From Neolewinella maritima (GTDB taxonomy: Bacteria; Bacteroidota; Bacteroidia; Chitinophagales; Saprospiraceae): a stretch of DNA of 64,000 nucleotides. This document shows, piece by piece, positions 15,980-24,146 of the stretch. Below the pieces are notes generated by a model that had not been told where the DNA came from, made no database searches, and was given only the letters and a program-made list of their open reading frames with translations. Within the stretch, counting starts at the first letter, position 1. Every line of letters begins with the position of its first letter. Both the position numbers and the translations under genes were made by a program. Where the stretch lies: positions 682,001 through 746,000 of the forward strand of contig NZ_CAKLPZ010000002.1 in assembly GCF_923081025.1 (NCBI RefSeq), read 5' to 3'.

Positions 15980-16509
15980 GCCAGGTCATCCGCTACCTGC
16001 TGTAGACTCAGGGCGATCTCGTCGCTCCCCGCAAAATTGAGCTGACGCAGCTGGGCAATGCTCTTGCGAAGCTTGATCTGTACGTTGCGACGGCGCTCCC
16101 AATCTTGCTCACGCTGCTCGGTCTTTTCCTTGTTTTGCGTCATGATCTGACCCATCAACTCCGGCAGGTTGCGCAGATTCTCCTTCAGCAGGTAACCCGA
16201 TGCACCGGTCAGTACGGCTTCGGCCACTTTCTCTTCATCGTTGAGGATGCCCGTAATGAAGATGAAGGGGGTGCTGTCCAGGTGCTCTCTGACGTAGAGT
16301 AGCGCCTCCAGTCCGTTCATGTCCGGCAGGTTGTAGTCAGATAGTACGATGTCGGGCTGAAACGTCACTACTTTGCTCTCGAACTCGCTGCGGTTGCGGG
16401 CAACCGCGAACAGTACGGCCGCTCGGTACTTCCTTACTTGCCGCTTGACCAGTTCCAGGTCGACGGGCATGTCTTCCAGGATGAATACTTTGAAAATTTC
16501 GTCACTCAC
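15976..16509 (-). CDS. response regulator, receiver domain only
   Basis: A 177-residue single-domain response regulator. The receiver (residues ~5-125) has the acidic pocket Glu12/Asp13 (ILEDMPVD), the phosphoacceptor Asp58 in LSDYNLPDMNG, Thr86 in FIFITG and Lys109 in GYLLKEN. The remaining ~50 residues form a charged helix (KTEQREQDWERRRNVQIKLRKS), not a DNA-binding domain. Stand-alone receivers relay phosphate or bind a partner. It follows the thioredoxin-fold gene by 17 bp on the same strand; no histidine kinase is adjacent. Confidence 0.88.
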   Translation of the reverse strand: MSDEIFKVFILEDMPVDLELVKRQVRKYRAAVLFAVARNRSEFESKVVTFQPDIVLSDYNLPDMNGLEALLYVREHLDSTPFIFITGILNDEEKVAEAVLTGASGYLLKENLRNLPELMGQIMTQNKEKTEQREQDWERRRNVQIKLRKSIAQLRQLNFAGSDEIALSLQQVADDLA

Positions 16510-16526
16510 GGGTAGTACGGTTTGAC

Positions 16527-16850
16527 TTACGAATAGCGCTCGATTAGCTCGATAATTCCCCTGCCCCCGACAGCGCCCTGTAGCCGGTCGATCAACTCGC
16601 CATCCCGTACAAATAAGAGGCCGGGGGGGGTGGTGACGTTAAAAATCTTACAGATACGGGGCGACTTTTCAACGTCTGCCACACCGAAATGCACGTTGCC
16701 GTACCTGGTCGTCAGGCCCTCCAGTAGCGTTCGCATAATCACTCCGTGACCGTCCCAGGTAGAGGTGATCAGCAGCAGCGTGAGCTCCGAACGTGTGAGG
16801 AGCTCCGCAATCTTGGAGTCGTTGATATGGCTTAGCTGATGACCTTGCAT
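16527..16850 (-). CDS. thioredoxin-fold protein lacking the CxxC motif
   Basis: A 107-residue protein with the full thioredoxin outline: strand LTLLLITSTW, then an active-site loop, then FGVADVEKSPRICKIFNVTTPPGLLFVRDGELIDRLQG with the cis-proline and the closing strand pair. The loop that should read WCxxC reads Trp32-Asp33-Gly34-His35-Gly36, so both redox cysteines are gone; the only cysteine is in the RICKIF helix. It is therefore unlikely to be a disulfide oxidoreductase and may instead be a binding or signalling module. It heads a two-gene unit with the receiver protein. Confidence 0.75.
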   Translation of the reverse strand: MQGHQLSHINDSKIAELLTRSELTLLLITSTWDGHGVIMRTLLEGLTTRYGNVHFGVADVEKSPRICKIFNVTTPPGLLFVRDGELIDRLQGAVGGRGIIELIERYS

Positions 16851-17162
16851 TGCAGGGTAGAACGGTAGGGAGCACTGTGCGAGTGAGAGGATAGATTTGG
16901 TCGATTAACGAGGTCACCGTGAGCATGTTCGCGGGGAAGGGACATTGTTGGACCCCGCCATTCTAATGTGGGGACTGTCGGGTAACTAGCAGGGATAATA
17001 AGGACTGTATTTAGTCAGTTGGTGAAATGAAAGTGCATAATTCGCCATGGCACTAATGCGTAATAATTTGTAAATCAATAACTTACGTGCATGGCATAAT
17101 CTTTGATAGTAGTTAGGATGAGTGCATTGAGATCACCTTACACACATTATTCCAGTTTTAGT
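16851..17162. other. intergenic region between the thioredoxin-fold and sigma-factor genes
   Basis: About 310 bp with no credible gene. It is more AT-rich than its surroundings toward its right end. It holds the small palindrome GCCATGGC at 17044-17051 and two GTGCAT copies (near 17033 and 17088). No promoter with both elements at the usual spacing could be defined for either flank. Confidence 0.4.
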
Positions 17163-17675
17163 ATGACCAACCAGCAATTTATGTCCGAGATGAATCGTCT
17201 CGAGAACATACTTTTTTCCTTTGCACTCCGCCTTACCCGTAATTACGAAGACGCCCAGGATCTCATGCAGGAGACGATCTTCCGTGCCTACAAGCACCGG
17301 GATAAGTTTGCCATGGGGACTAACTTCAAAAGCTGGTCGTCCACCATCATGCGCAACACCTACATCAACCGGTACCGGAAGATGAAGAGCCGCAAGCACG
17401 TCAACGAACCCGTAGAAAGTTTCCTGTTCGCCGTAGAGAACAAGAGTGCCATCGCCAATGGTGGAGAGATGAACATGCGCATGGAAGAGCTGGAAGACAA
17501 GCTGCGCCAGATCAGCGAGATCTACAGCGTACCCTTCCTGATGTTCTACCGGGGCTACGAGTACAAAGAGATCGCCAGCTACCTGAATATTCCCATTGGT
17601 ACGGTGAAGAGCCGCATCTTCCTGGCGCGTAAGAAGCTGAAGGTCCTGATCGGAGAACGTCCCGCCGCCCTTTAG
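17163..17675 (+). CDS. ECF-type RNA polymerase sigma factor
   Basis: A 170-residue sigma-70 family factor with only regions 2 and 4. Region 2 covers SFALRLTRNYEDAQDLMQETIFRAYKHRDKF and the FKSWSSTIMRNTYINRYRK helix that melts DNA. Region 4 is YKEIASYLNIPIGTVKSRIFLARKKL, the -35 (here -33) binding HTH. The ATG at 17163 (MTNQQFMSEMNRL) gives the usual N-terminus; the frame goes back to 17103 without conserved sequence. No anti-sigma factor gene follows, so its control is not visible. Target genes are unknown. Confidence 0.9.
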   Translation: MTNQQFMSEMNRLENILFSFALRLTRNYEDAQDLMQETIFRAYKHRDKFAMGTNFKSWSSTIMRNTYINRYRKMKSRKHVNEPVESFLFAVENKSAIANGGEMNMRMEELEDKLRQISEIYSVPFLMFYRGYEYKEIASYLNIPIGTVKSRIFLARKKLKVLIGERPAAL

Positions 17676-17938
17676 TCTGTTTAACGTTTCATTTGCTGAA
17701 CCAAATAAGTGTAAGATATAGGGATGTGGCTAGTTTAGCTCTTCTTATCACTTATACGATGATATAACGCTCAACTTAATTTCGGTTAGCTTGTAGCGTT
17801 ACGCACACATACCTTACTTTCGCCACCCCATGAATGTGGTGGTGCGTGTAAGTCGTGCCGTGCGATTCATGCCGTTTCACCAGATCAACAAACCAACGTT
17901 GTGGTGTAAGCGGTCTTTTTTGGTCTAAGCTTTCCTTA

Positions 17939-18922
17939 ATGAGGCGTGAAAAATTTGTATTCAACCAGCGCACCCTGCAGTACGAGCGGGTCGTAGAGCC
18001 GCTGAGTTTCACCTTACTCCGCACCTTCGGCTTCCTCTGTGCAGCCATCCTGACCGGCCTACTCTTCATGGCCGCGGTACACCGGTACTTTCCCAGCCCG
18101 AGTGAGCGTATGCTCAAGCAAGAGCTCGAGATCGCCCGGACGGAAAACGAAGCCCTTTCCCAACAGTTTGACGAGCTTTCCGGTGTTGTCGCTCACCTCC
18201 ATGAGCGTAGTAACAACACCGTACGCTTAGCCCTGCGGATGGATCCCGTAGACGATGATGTGTTCGGAGGCGGTAAGGGTGGTCATGATGCCTACGACGA
18301 TCTGCGCAGCTTCCCCAACGTAGGTAGCCACATGGCCGCACTACGGGAGCGAGTGGATCGTCTGCGCTATCAGGTAGATCTCCAGAGCCGCTCCATCGAT
18401 GAGGTAGCCGACGCAGCCCTACAGAAGGAAGATATGCTGGCCTCCATTCCCAGTATCAAGCCGATCCGCAGTGACCGCTTCGTCAAGCGGCTGGAGAACC
18501 TGAGTGGGTTTGGCTTTCGGATCCATCCGATCCTGGGCGTCAACAAGATGCACTACGGTATCGACTTTAACTGCGCCAAGGGTACTGAGATCCAGGCCTC
18601 GGGAAGAGGCACGGTCGTCTCGGCCGGCGAGGTGTCGGGCTACGGCAAGAGCGTGGTGATCGACCACGGTTACGGCTTCAAGTCCCGCTACGCACACATG
18701 AGTAGTATCAAGGTGAAGAAGGGACAGCGGGTAAATCGTGGTCATCTACTGGGCCTGGTGGGAAGCACCGGCCAAAGCACTGGAGATCACCTGCACTACG
18801 AAATCGAAAAGGACGGAGAGAAAGTAGACCCCATCCAGTACTGCTACGACGGTTTATCGACCGAGGAGTACCAGGAATTGGTTGCCGCTTCGCGGGAGAT
18901 CAATATGTCCTTTGATGAATAA
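17939..18922 (+). CDS. M23 family metallopeptidase with membrane anchor and coiled coil
   Basis: A 327-residue inner-membrane anchored protein. After a short basic N-terminus comes one membrane helix (LLRTFGFLCAAILTGLLFMAAV), then a coiled coil (MLKQELEIARTENEALSQQFDELSG and a second near VDRLRYQVDLQSRS). The C-terminal LytM domain has MHYGIDF (His near residue 205, Asp near 209) and HLHYE near 284, the full zinc set. Such proteins cut peptidoglycan cross-links or, like some with this build, act in cell division and shape. Start ATG 17939 is preferred over 17855. A possible promoter (CTTG at 17790, TACTTTCG at 17815-17822) lies ~115 bp upstream. Confidence 0.88.
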   Translation: MRREKFVFNQRTLQYERVVEPLSFTLLRTFGFLCAAILTGLLFMAAVHRYFPSPSERMLKQELEIARTENEALSQQFDELSGVVAHLHERSNNTVRLALRMDPVDDDVFGGGKGGHDAYDDLRSFPNVGSHMAALRERVDRLRYQVDLQSRSIDEVADAALQKEDMLASIPSIKPIRSDRFVKRLENLSGFGFRIHPILGVNKMHYGIDFNCAKGTEIQASGRGTVVSAGEVSGYGKSVVIDHGYGFKSRYAHMSSIKVKKGQRVNRGHLLGLVGSTGQSTGDHLHYEIEKDGEKVDPIQYCYDGLSTEEYQELVAASREINMSFDE

Positions 18923-18953
18923 TTAGGGATTTCTTTACAACCAACCTATGTTT

Positions 18954-18986
18954 AAGGGCGGCCAGCTGATCTGGCCGCCCTTCTTT
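18954..18986 (+). terminator. terminator after the M23 gene
   Basis: Perfect 12-bp arms AAGGGCGGCCAG (18954-18965) and its complement (18971-18982) around CTGAT, followed by a T-containing stretch, 31 bp after the stop and just before the rpsF promoter. Confidence 0.75.
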
Positions 18987-19022
18987 CGTCACAGTGCACC
19001 CGCGAGCCCCGCCCGATATAAG

Positions 19023-19053
19023 TTTGTACAGCTGGCGAAAAAGTGTATCTTTG
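19023..19053 (+). promoter_or_regulatory. rpsF operon promoter
   Basis: TTTG at 19023-19026, 19 bp, then TATCTTTG at 19046-19053: a perfect Bacteroidota TTTG-N19-TAnnTTTG promoter. Transcription would begin near 19060, leaving a leader of about 68 nt before rpsF. Confidence 0.8.
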
Positions 19054-19063
19054 CACCCGCTTT

Positions 19064-19124
19064 GGACCTACCTACCGGTCCGGAGCTTGCGAAACCATTT
19101 GTTTAACTAATCAGTACACCTGAT
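19064..19124 (+). promoter_or_regulatory. structured leader of the rpsF operon
   Basis: Two hairpins fill the leader: GGACC (19064-19068) pairs with GGTCC (19077-19081) around TACCTACC, and ATCAG (19110-19114) pairs with CTGAT (19120-19124) three bases before the ATG. Many bacteria autoregulate rpsF-rpsR by S6:S18 binding to the leader; that this is such a site is inferred, not shown. Confidence 0.35.
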
Positions 19125-19127
19125 CCG

Positions 19128-19598
19128 ATGAGAAATTACGAAACTACTTTCATCGTAGACCCCGTGCTGTCGGGGGAAGAGATTAAAGCGACAGCTCAGG
19201 CGTACGTAGACACCCTCCAGAAGGAGGGCTGTGAGATTGTCTTTGTAGATGAAATGGGCCTGCGCACGCTGGCCTACGACATCAACAAGCGCAACAACGG
19301 AGTCTACTACTGTGTGGAGTATACCGCTCCAAACGGCGCCTTTCTGAACAACTACGAACTTGGCATGCGACGCGACGAGCGTATCCTGCGCTTCCTCACG
19401 GTCGCGCTCGATAAGTACGGCGTACAGTACAATGCCGACAAGCGCGCCGGTAAGATCGGCAAGGCGAAGCGGCACAAGCAGGAAAAGCCCGCCAAGAACG
19501 AGCCCGCCGCCCACGGCATCAGCCGCAAGAAGGCCGACAGCCCCCACCTCACCGGTGTGCCCTCGGGCGACGCCGAATCCTTCAAGGAAGAGGAGTAA
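19128..19598 (+). CDS. rpsF: 30S ribosomal protein S6
   Basis: A 156-residue protein; the first ~100 residues are canonical S6 (MRNYETTFIVDPVLSGEEIKA, GLRTLAYDINKRNNGVYYCVEY, ERILRFLTVALDKYG), which pairs with S18 on the small-subunit platform. The remaining ~50 residues are a Lys-rich, probably disordered tail ending SGDAESFKEEE, longer than in E. coli (which itself carries a Glu-rich tail) and in line with other Bacteroidota. First gene of rpsF-rpsR-rplI; driven by the promoter at 19023-19053. Confidence 0.95.
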   Translation: MRNYETTFIVDPVLSGEEIKATAQAYVDTLQKEGCEIVFVDEMGLRTLAYDINKRNNGVYYCVEYTAPNGAFLNNYELGMRRDERILRFLTVALDKYGVQYNADKRAGKIGKAKRHKQEKPAKNEPAAHGISRKKADSPHLTGVPSGDAESFKEEE

Positions 19599-19628
19599 CC
19601 ACAGTAGTAACTACAAAAACAATTCATC

Positions 19629-19895
19629 ATGGCTAGTCGCGATGATATCAAGTTCCTCTCGAACCCTAAGATCGGAGGACGCAGAAAGAAGTATTGCCGT
19701 TTCCGGCGCTTCGGTATCAAGTACATCGATTACAAGGATCCTGACTTCCTCCTCACCTTCGTGAACGAGCAGGGTAAGATCCTCCCCCGCCGCATTACCG
19801 GCAACTCCCTTAAGTACCAGCGCAAGATGGCCTCGGCCATCAAGCGGGCCCGCCACCTGGCGATGCTACCGTACGTAACGGACCTTCTTAAGTAG
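19629..19895 (+). CDS. rpsR: 30S ribosomal protein S18
   Basis: An 88-residue protein, normal length. It binds 16S rRNA together with S6. Diagnostic sequence: [22 protein letters not shown], then [35 protein letters not shown]. It follows rpsF by 30 bp and is followed by a long inverted repeat before rplI. Confidence 0.96.
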   Translation: MASRDDIKFLSNPKIGGRRKKYCRFRRFGIKYIDYKDPDFLLTFVNEQGKILPRRITGNSLKYQRKMASAIKRARHLAMLPYVTDLLK

Positions 19896-19978
19896 TAAGG
19901 GGCTAAGGAGTTAAGGGGTTAGGGACTGTTGTGATACGAGCCTTAACCCCTCAACTCCTTTATCCCCTAACCCCTTGA
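19896..19978. repeat. long inverted repeat between rpsR and rplI
   Basis: The left arm (19896-19925) is four 8-bp units of the type TAAGGGGT (TAAGGGGC, TAAGGAGT, TAAGGGGT, TAGGGACT); the right arm (about 19941-19978) carries the complement (CCTTAACCCC, CAACTCCTTT, ATCCCCTAACCCC). They would fold into an imperfect stem of roughly 26-30 bp with a ~15-nt loop, starting immediately after the rpsR stop. It could be an attenuator or RNA-processing site inside the operon, or a small mobile palindromic element. No T tract follows, so it is not a classic terminator. Confidence 0.65.
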
Positions 19979-20040
19979 ACTAACTAACCGGCATATACCA
20001 CGGGGTACCGCCCCTAAAAGCCGGGACAACATATCATACC

Positions 20041-20487
20041 ATGAAGGTAATTATGCTGCAAGACGTCGAGAAAGTCGGCGATAAGCACGAAGTCATCGAG
20101 GTAAAAGCCGGTTTCGGCCGCAACTACCTCCTCCCCCGCGGACTGGCCATTATCGGCAACAAGTCTAACATGGGCCGTCTCAACGAGATGATCCGCCGTG
20201 AGAATGCGCAGGAGCAGAAGAAGCTTGACGTATACCGCGACATCGCCAAGAAGCTCCAGGGCAAGACCCTGCGGGTGAACGCCAAGTCGGGCACCAGCGG
20301 CCGTATTTTCGGATCGATCACCCAACTCCAGATCCGCAACCTGCTCCAGGAGCAGTTCGGCGTAGACGTAGAGCGGCGCAAGATCGTGCTACCCGAAGAG
20401 GCCAAGGACCTCGGTACCTACCAGTTCACCATGCGGCTGCACCCAGAAGTAGTGCAGGAGATGGATATGGAATTGGTCCAGGGCTAA
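20041..20487 (+). CDS. rplI: 50S ribosomal protein L9
   Basis: A 148-residue protein with the two-domain L9 build: N-terminal MKVIMLQDVEKVGDKHEVIEVKAGFGRNYLLPRGLA, long connecting helix (NEMIRRENAQEQKKLDVYRDIAKKL) and C-terminal domain (SGRIFGSITQLQIRNLLQEQ, then RRKIVLPEEAKDLGTYQF). Third gene of the operon, 145 bp after rpsR with the inverted repeat between. Ends 9 bp from the convergent kdsD gene. Confidence 0.96.
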   Translation: MKVIMLQDVEKVGDKHEVIEVKAGFGRNYLLPRGLAIIGNKSNMGRLNEMIRRENAQEQKKLDVYRDIAKKLQGKTLRVNAKSGTSGRIFGSITQLQIRNLLQEQFGVDVERRKIVLPEEAKDLGTYQFTMRLHPEVVQEMDMELVQG

Positions 20488-20496
20488 GCCACTTCC

Positions 20497-21465
20497 TCAG
20501 ATAAGACCTTCGCGGACAATGTCGTGGATGTGGATCATTCCCAGGTAGATCCCATGTTCATTCAGGACGATCAACTGGCTGATGCTGTTTTCTTGCATCA
20601 GACTGGCGGCCTGTACGACCAGCGCGTCAGCGCGTACGCACCTGGGTTGGGGCGTCATGATATCCTGGGCCGTCAGTTGGTCGATGTCGCGGCGCGCGTT
20701 AAGTAGCCGACGGATGTCACCATCCGTGATGATTCCCAGAAACTTATCGGTCGTGCGATCTACTACGGCCGTGGCTCCGAGCCGACCCGTAGTCATGGCC
20801 AGTAGCGTATCCTTCAGCGAAGCGGTGGGGTAGATGCTTGGTTTGGCATTGTGCCGGTAGAGATCGTCTACCCGGAGGTATAATTGCTTACCCAGCGCAC
20901 CGCCGGGGTGAAAGCGGGCGAAATCGTCCGTCGAAAACCCCCGCAGGGCAAGCAGGGAAGTTGCCAGGGCGTCTCCCATGGCCATCATCAGTGTCGTGCT
21001 GGTAGTAGGGGCGAGGCCGTTAGGATCCGCCTCCCGCTCGAAGGGGACTAGCAGGAGATGGTCCGCCCGTCGGGCCAGAGTGGATTCCCCCGCGCTGGTC
21101 ATAGCGATGAGCGTGTTGCCTAGGTTGCGGACCAGCAGGGCCAGTAGTTCGATCTCGGCCGTCTCTCCACTGCGGCTCAACGCTAGTACGACATCCGTAG
21201 GCTGCACCATACCGATATCTCCGTGGATTGCGTCCCCGGCGTGTAAAAAGAATGCGGGAGAACCGGTAGAATTCAGTGTGGCAACAATCTTTTGGGCCAC
21301 TAAGGCGGTTTTACCTACACCCGTAACGATGATGCGACCGTGCTCTTCGTGGATCGCTTCCACGCTGCGTCGGAAGTCATCTCCAATACTCGCGGCCAAC
21401 TTACTGAGGGCCTCCGCCTCGATGGATAGGGTTTCCCGGGCGGTGCGTTGTATAAGATCTTCCAC
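20497..21465 (-). CDS. kdsD: arabinose-5-phosphate isomerase, KpsF/GutQ family
   Basis: A 322-residue enzyme converting ribulose 5-phosphate to arabinose 5-phosphate, the first step toward KDO in lipopolysaccharide. The SIS domain spans ~35-180 with RIIVTGVGKTALVAQKIVATLNSTG, FLHAGDAIHGDIGM and VVLALSRSGETAEI. The glycine-rich loop has GKT where GKS is commoner. Two CBS domains follow (from ~205: TTGRLGATAVVDRTTDKFLGIITDGDIRR, and VVQAASLMQENSISQLIV). HPGGALGKQL is the signature linking the two parts. The start is GTG at 21465. No other KDO gene is adjacent. Confidence 0.9.
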   Translation of the reverse strand: MEDLIQRTARETLSIEAEALSKLAASIGDDFRRSVEAIHEEHGRIIVTGVGKTALVAQKIVATLNSTGSPAFFLHAGDAIHGDIGMVQPTDVVLALSRSGETAEIELLALLVRNLGNTLIAMTSAGESTLARRADHLLLVPFEREADPNGLAPTTSTTLMMAMGDALATSLLALRGFSTDDFARFHPGGALGKQLYLRVDDLYRHNAKPSIYPTASLKDTLLAMTTGRLGATAVVDRTTDKFLGIITDGDIRRLLNARRDIDQLTAQDIMTPQPRCVRADALVVQAASLMQENSISQLIVLNEHGIYLGMIHIHDIVREGLI

Positions 21466-21715
21466 CCCTAGCTTTGGTGGCGGATTATGGAAAGAAGGGG
21501 AGAATTGTACATGACTTTGAGAGATTTCGATCGTCTGATCCTTGAACTACTGGGGGAAACCCGTACTTTACTGTTAAGGGTTTATACAATAGACGTCAAG
21601 ACATTTAAAACCCGCGCCTGAGTAGAAAATTATTACGTTCCGGACACCACTGCGCTTCAGCAGGTAGGGTGCTGGGGGTAAATGTAGTTCAGCCTAAGAA
21701 CAAAGCGATAACACC

Positions 21716-23932
21716 ATGACCGCAAAAGCGTCAGTAAACTTTCTTGAGGAAGCACTAGCCGATACGTTCGGCTTCGATACCTTTAAGGGCCATCAGGAGG
21801 CGATCATCCAGTCCCTCTTCGATGGGAAAGATACCTTCGTCATCATGCCCACCGGCGGCGGAAAGAGTCTCTGCTACCAGCTGCCGGGTATTATGATGGA
21901 TGGCTGCGCCCTGGTCATTTCCCCGCTCATCGCCCTGATGAAGAACCAGGTAGACTCCATCCGCTCCCACGGAGACAGCGATGAGGTAGCCCACTTCCTG
22001 AACTCTTCGCTGTCCAAGACACAAATGCGGCAGGTGAAGGAAGACATCACGGCGGGCAAGACCAAGCTGCTCTTCGTAGCGCCCGAAACCCTGACGAAGG
22101 AGGAGAATATCGAGTACTTCCGCGAATCCAAGATCTCCTTCGTTGCCATCGACGAAGCACACTGTATCTCAGAGTGGGGCCACGACTTCCGCCCCGAGTA
22201 CCGCCGTATCCGGGAGATGCTGGACATGATTGGCCACGATATCCCCATCATCGCCCTCACGGCTACCGCTACTCCCAAGGTGCAGTCGGACATCGTGAAG
22301 AACCTCCGCATGGGGGATGATCAGAATACCTTCATCTCCTCCTTCAACCGCGACAACCTCTACTATGAGGTGCGCCCCAAGGGGAAGAAGGAGTACACCT
22401 TCCGTCAGATCATCAAGATCGTCAAGGAGATGCCCGATCAGTCGGGTATTGTCTACGTGCAGAGCCGAAAGTCCGCCGAGGAGATCGCCCAGGCCCTGGT
22501 CGTTAACGGCGTCAAGGCCGCTCCCTACCACGCCGGACTAGACCCCAAGACCCGCTCCCGCACCCAGGACCAGTTCCTGATGGAAGACATCGACGTGATC
22601 TGCGCTACGATCGCCTTCGGGATGGGCATTGATAAGCCCGACGTACGCTTCGTGATGCACTACGATATCCCGAAGTCCATCGAAAACTACTACCAGGAGA
22701 CCGGCCGTGCCGGTCGCGACGGACTGGGTGGCCGCTGCGTTGCCTTCTACGCCTACAAAGACATCCTGAAGCTCGAGAAATTCCTGCGCGATAAGCCCCT
22801 GATGGAGCGCGAAATGGGGGTGCAGCTCATGCAGGAGGTGATGGCCTATTCGGAGACTACGGCCTGCCGCAGGCGCTTCCTGCTACACTACTTCGGCGAG
22901 GAGTACAAGGAGGAGAACTGCAACAAGATGTGCGACAACTGCCGCCATCCCCGCCAGCGGATCGACGTGACGCAGGAGATTCAGCAGGCCCTACAGGCCG
23001 TCAGGTCCCTCGATGAAAACTACCCGCTCAAAACCCTGATCGAGTTCGTACTCGGCGAGGAGACCAAGCAGATGCGGGACTACGACTTTACCAAGCTGCC
23101 CGACTTCGGCATCGGCAAGGGGAAGGAAGAGGTCTTCTGGAGCTCCGTGTTCCGGCAGACGCTGCTCAACAATCTAGTGCGCAAGGACATCGAGTCGTAC
23201 GGTACCATCAAGCTGACCGAAGCCGGGGAAGCTTTCATCAAAAAGCCCACCAAGTTCGAGATACCCATCGACCACGACTTCGAAAAGGAGCTGGCCGAGG
23301 ATATGCAGGGGGAGGCAGATGATGCAAAGGCTGTCGTGCTCGACAAGCCGCTACTTATCGCCCTCAAGGACCTGCGGAGAAAGGAGGCTAAGCGCCTGAA
23401 GATCCCTCCCTTCGTAATTTTTCAGGATCCCACCCTGGTGGATATGGCTACCCGCTATCCCGTGGACCTGGAGGAGATGAAAAACATCCACGGCGTCAGC
23501 ATCGGAAAGGCCCGGCGCTACGCCACTCCCTTCCTCATCCTGATCGAGAAGTACTGCGAGGAGAACGATATCACCCGTCCCTCCGAATTTGTCGTTAAGC
23601 AGGTCGCTAACAAGTCTAAGACCAAGGTCAATATCATCCAGGGCGTAGACCGTAAGCTGCCACTCGAAGACATCGCCAGCGGCAACCAGCTCAGCATGGA
23701 CGAGTTGCTCAGTGAGATGGTCGTCATCGTCTCCTCCGGCACCAAGCTCAATATCGACTACTACATCGAGGAGGAGGTCGACGAGTACAGCCTGGAGGAA
23801 ACCTACGAGCACTTCATGAACGCCGAGACGGACGATCCCGATCTGGCCTTCCAGGAGCTCAAAGAAGATGACGTGACCCTGGACGAGATCAAGCTCGTAC
23901 GGATCAAGTTCCTCAGCGAGATGGCTAACTAG
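21716..23932 (+). CDS. recQ: ATP-dependent DNA helicase RecQ
   Basis: A 738-residue 3'-5' helicase for repair and recombination. Seen in order: Walker A PTGGGKSLCYQLPG near residue 45, DEAHCISEWGHDFRPEY near 146, motif III TATATPKV, motif VI YQETGRAGRDG, the zinc-binding cysteines (TACRRRFLLHYFG, then CNKMCDNC near 402-409), the RQC winged helix and an HRDC domain near 550-610 (RRKEAKRLKIPPFVIFQDPTLVDMA). About 120 further residues (IQGVDRKLPLEDIASGNQLSMDELLSEM onward) extend beyond the E. coli protein; this tail is common in Bacteroidota RecQ. Monocistronic, closed by a hairpin. Confidence 0.95.
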   Translation: MTAKASVNFLEEALADTFGFDTFKGHQEAIIQSLFDGKDTFVIMPTGGGKSLCYQLPGIMMDGCALVISPLIALMKNQVDSIRSHGDSDEVAHFLNSSLSKTQMRQVKEDITAGKTKLLFVAPETLTKEENIEYFRESKISFVAIDEAHCISEWGHDFRPEYRRIREMLDMIGHDIPIIALTATATPKVQSDIVKNLRMGDDQNTFISSFNRDNLYYEVRPKGKKEYTFRQIIKIVKEMPDQSGIVYVQSRKSAEEIAQALVVNGVKAAPYHAGLDPKTRSRTQDQFLMEDIDVICATIAFGMGIDKPDVRFVMHYDIPKSIENYYQETGRAGRDGLGGRCVAFYAYKDILKLEKFLRDKPLMEREMGVQLMQEVMAYSETTACRRRFLLHYFGEEYKEENCNKMCDNCRHPRQRIDVTQEIQQALQAVRSLDENYPLKTLIEFVLGEETKQMRDYDFTKLPDFGIGKGKEEVFWSSVFRQTLLNNLVRKDIESYGTIKLTEAGEAFIKKPTKFEIPIDHDFEKELAEDMQGEADDAKAVVLDKPLLIALKDLRRKEAKRLKIPPFVIFQDPTLVDMATRYPVDLEEMKNIHGVSIGKARRYATPFLILIEKYCEENDITRPSEFVVKQVANKSKTKVNIIQGVDRKLPLEDIASGNQLSMDELLSEMVVIVSSGTKLNIDYYIEEEVDEYSLEETYEHFMNAETDDPDLAFQELKEDDVTLDEIKLVRIKFLSEMAN

Positions 23933-23975
23933 GGATACGTACATCCCAGTAAGTCGCCGCGAACGCAGGTGCAAT

Positions 23976-24012
23976 GAAAAGGCCCGAAGTACCTACGTAC
24001 TTCGGGCCTTTA
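23976..24012. terminator. terminator between recQ and tRNA-Ser
   Basis: An inverted repeat with arms AAAGGCCCGAAGTAC and its complement around CTAC, ending in CCTTT. It lies between the convergent recQ and tRNA-Ser genes and could end both transcripts. Confidence 0.7.
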
Positions 24013-24021
24013 TCGTGTGAG

Positions 24022-24109
24022 CGGAGGATGAGGGATTCGAACCCCCGGTACCCGTTAGGATACACCTGATTTCGAATCAGGCACGTTCAACCAGCTCCGC
24101 CAATCCTCC
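24022..24109 (-). tRNA. tRNA-Ser, anticodon CGA
   Basis: An 88-nt gene on the reverse strand. Acceptor stem GGAGGAT/ATCCTCC, anticodon stem CTGAT with loop TTCGAAA (anticodon CGA, decoding UCG), a long class II variable arm (GTATCC/GGGTAC) and T loop TTCGAAT. The long variable arm and anticodon agree on serine. CCA is not encoded. An exact -7 element lies just upstream. Confidence 0.95.
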
Positions 24110-24119
24110 GGAGCGGCTG

Positions 24120-24127
24120 CAAATCTA
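24120..24127 (-). promoter_or_regulatory. -7 element for tRNA-Ser
   Basis: The reverse strand reads TAGATTTG, a match to TAnnTTTG, 10 bp before the mature tRNA 5' end, as expected for a short precursor. Confidence 0.5.
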
Positions 24128-24146
24128 CGACGCTTAATTGAAACTT

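Noticed and set aside
17041-17105. Promoter TTTG...AATCTTTG before the ECF sigma gene
   Set aside because: Spacing between the two elements is ~27 bp and the -7 lacks its first T, too far from the working layout.
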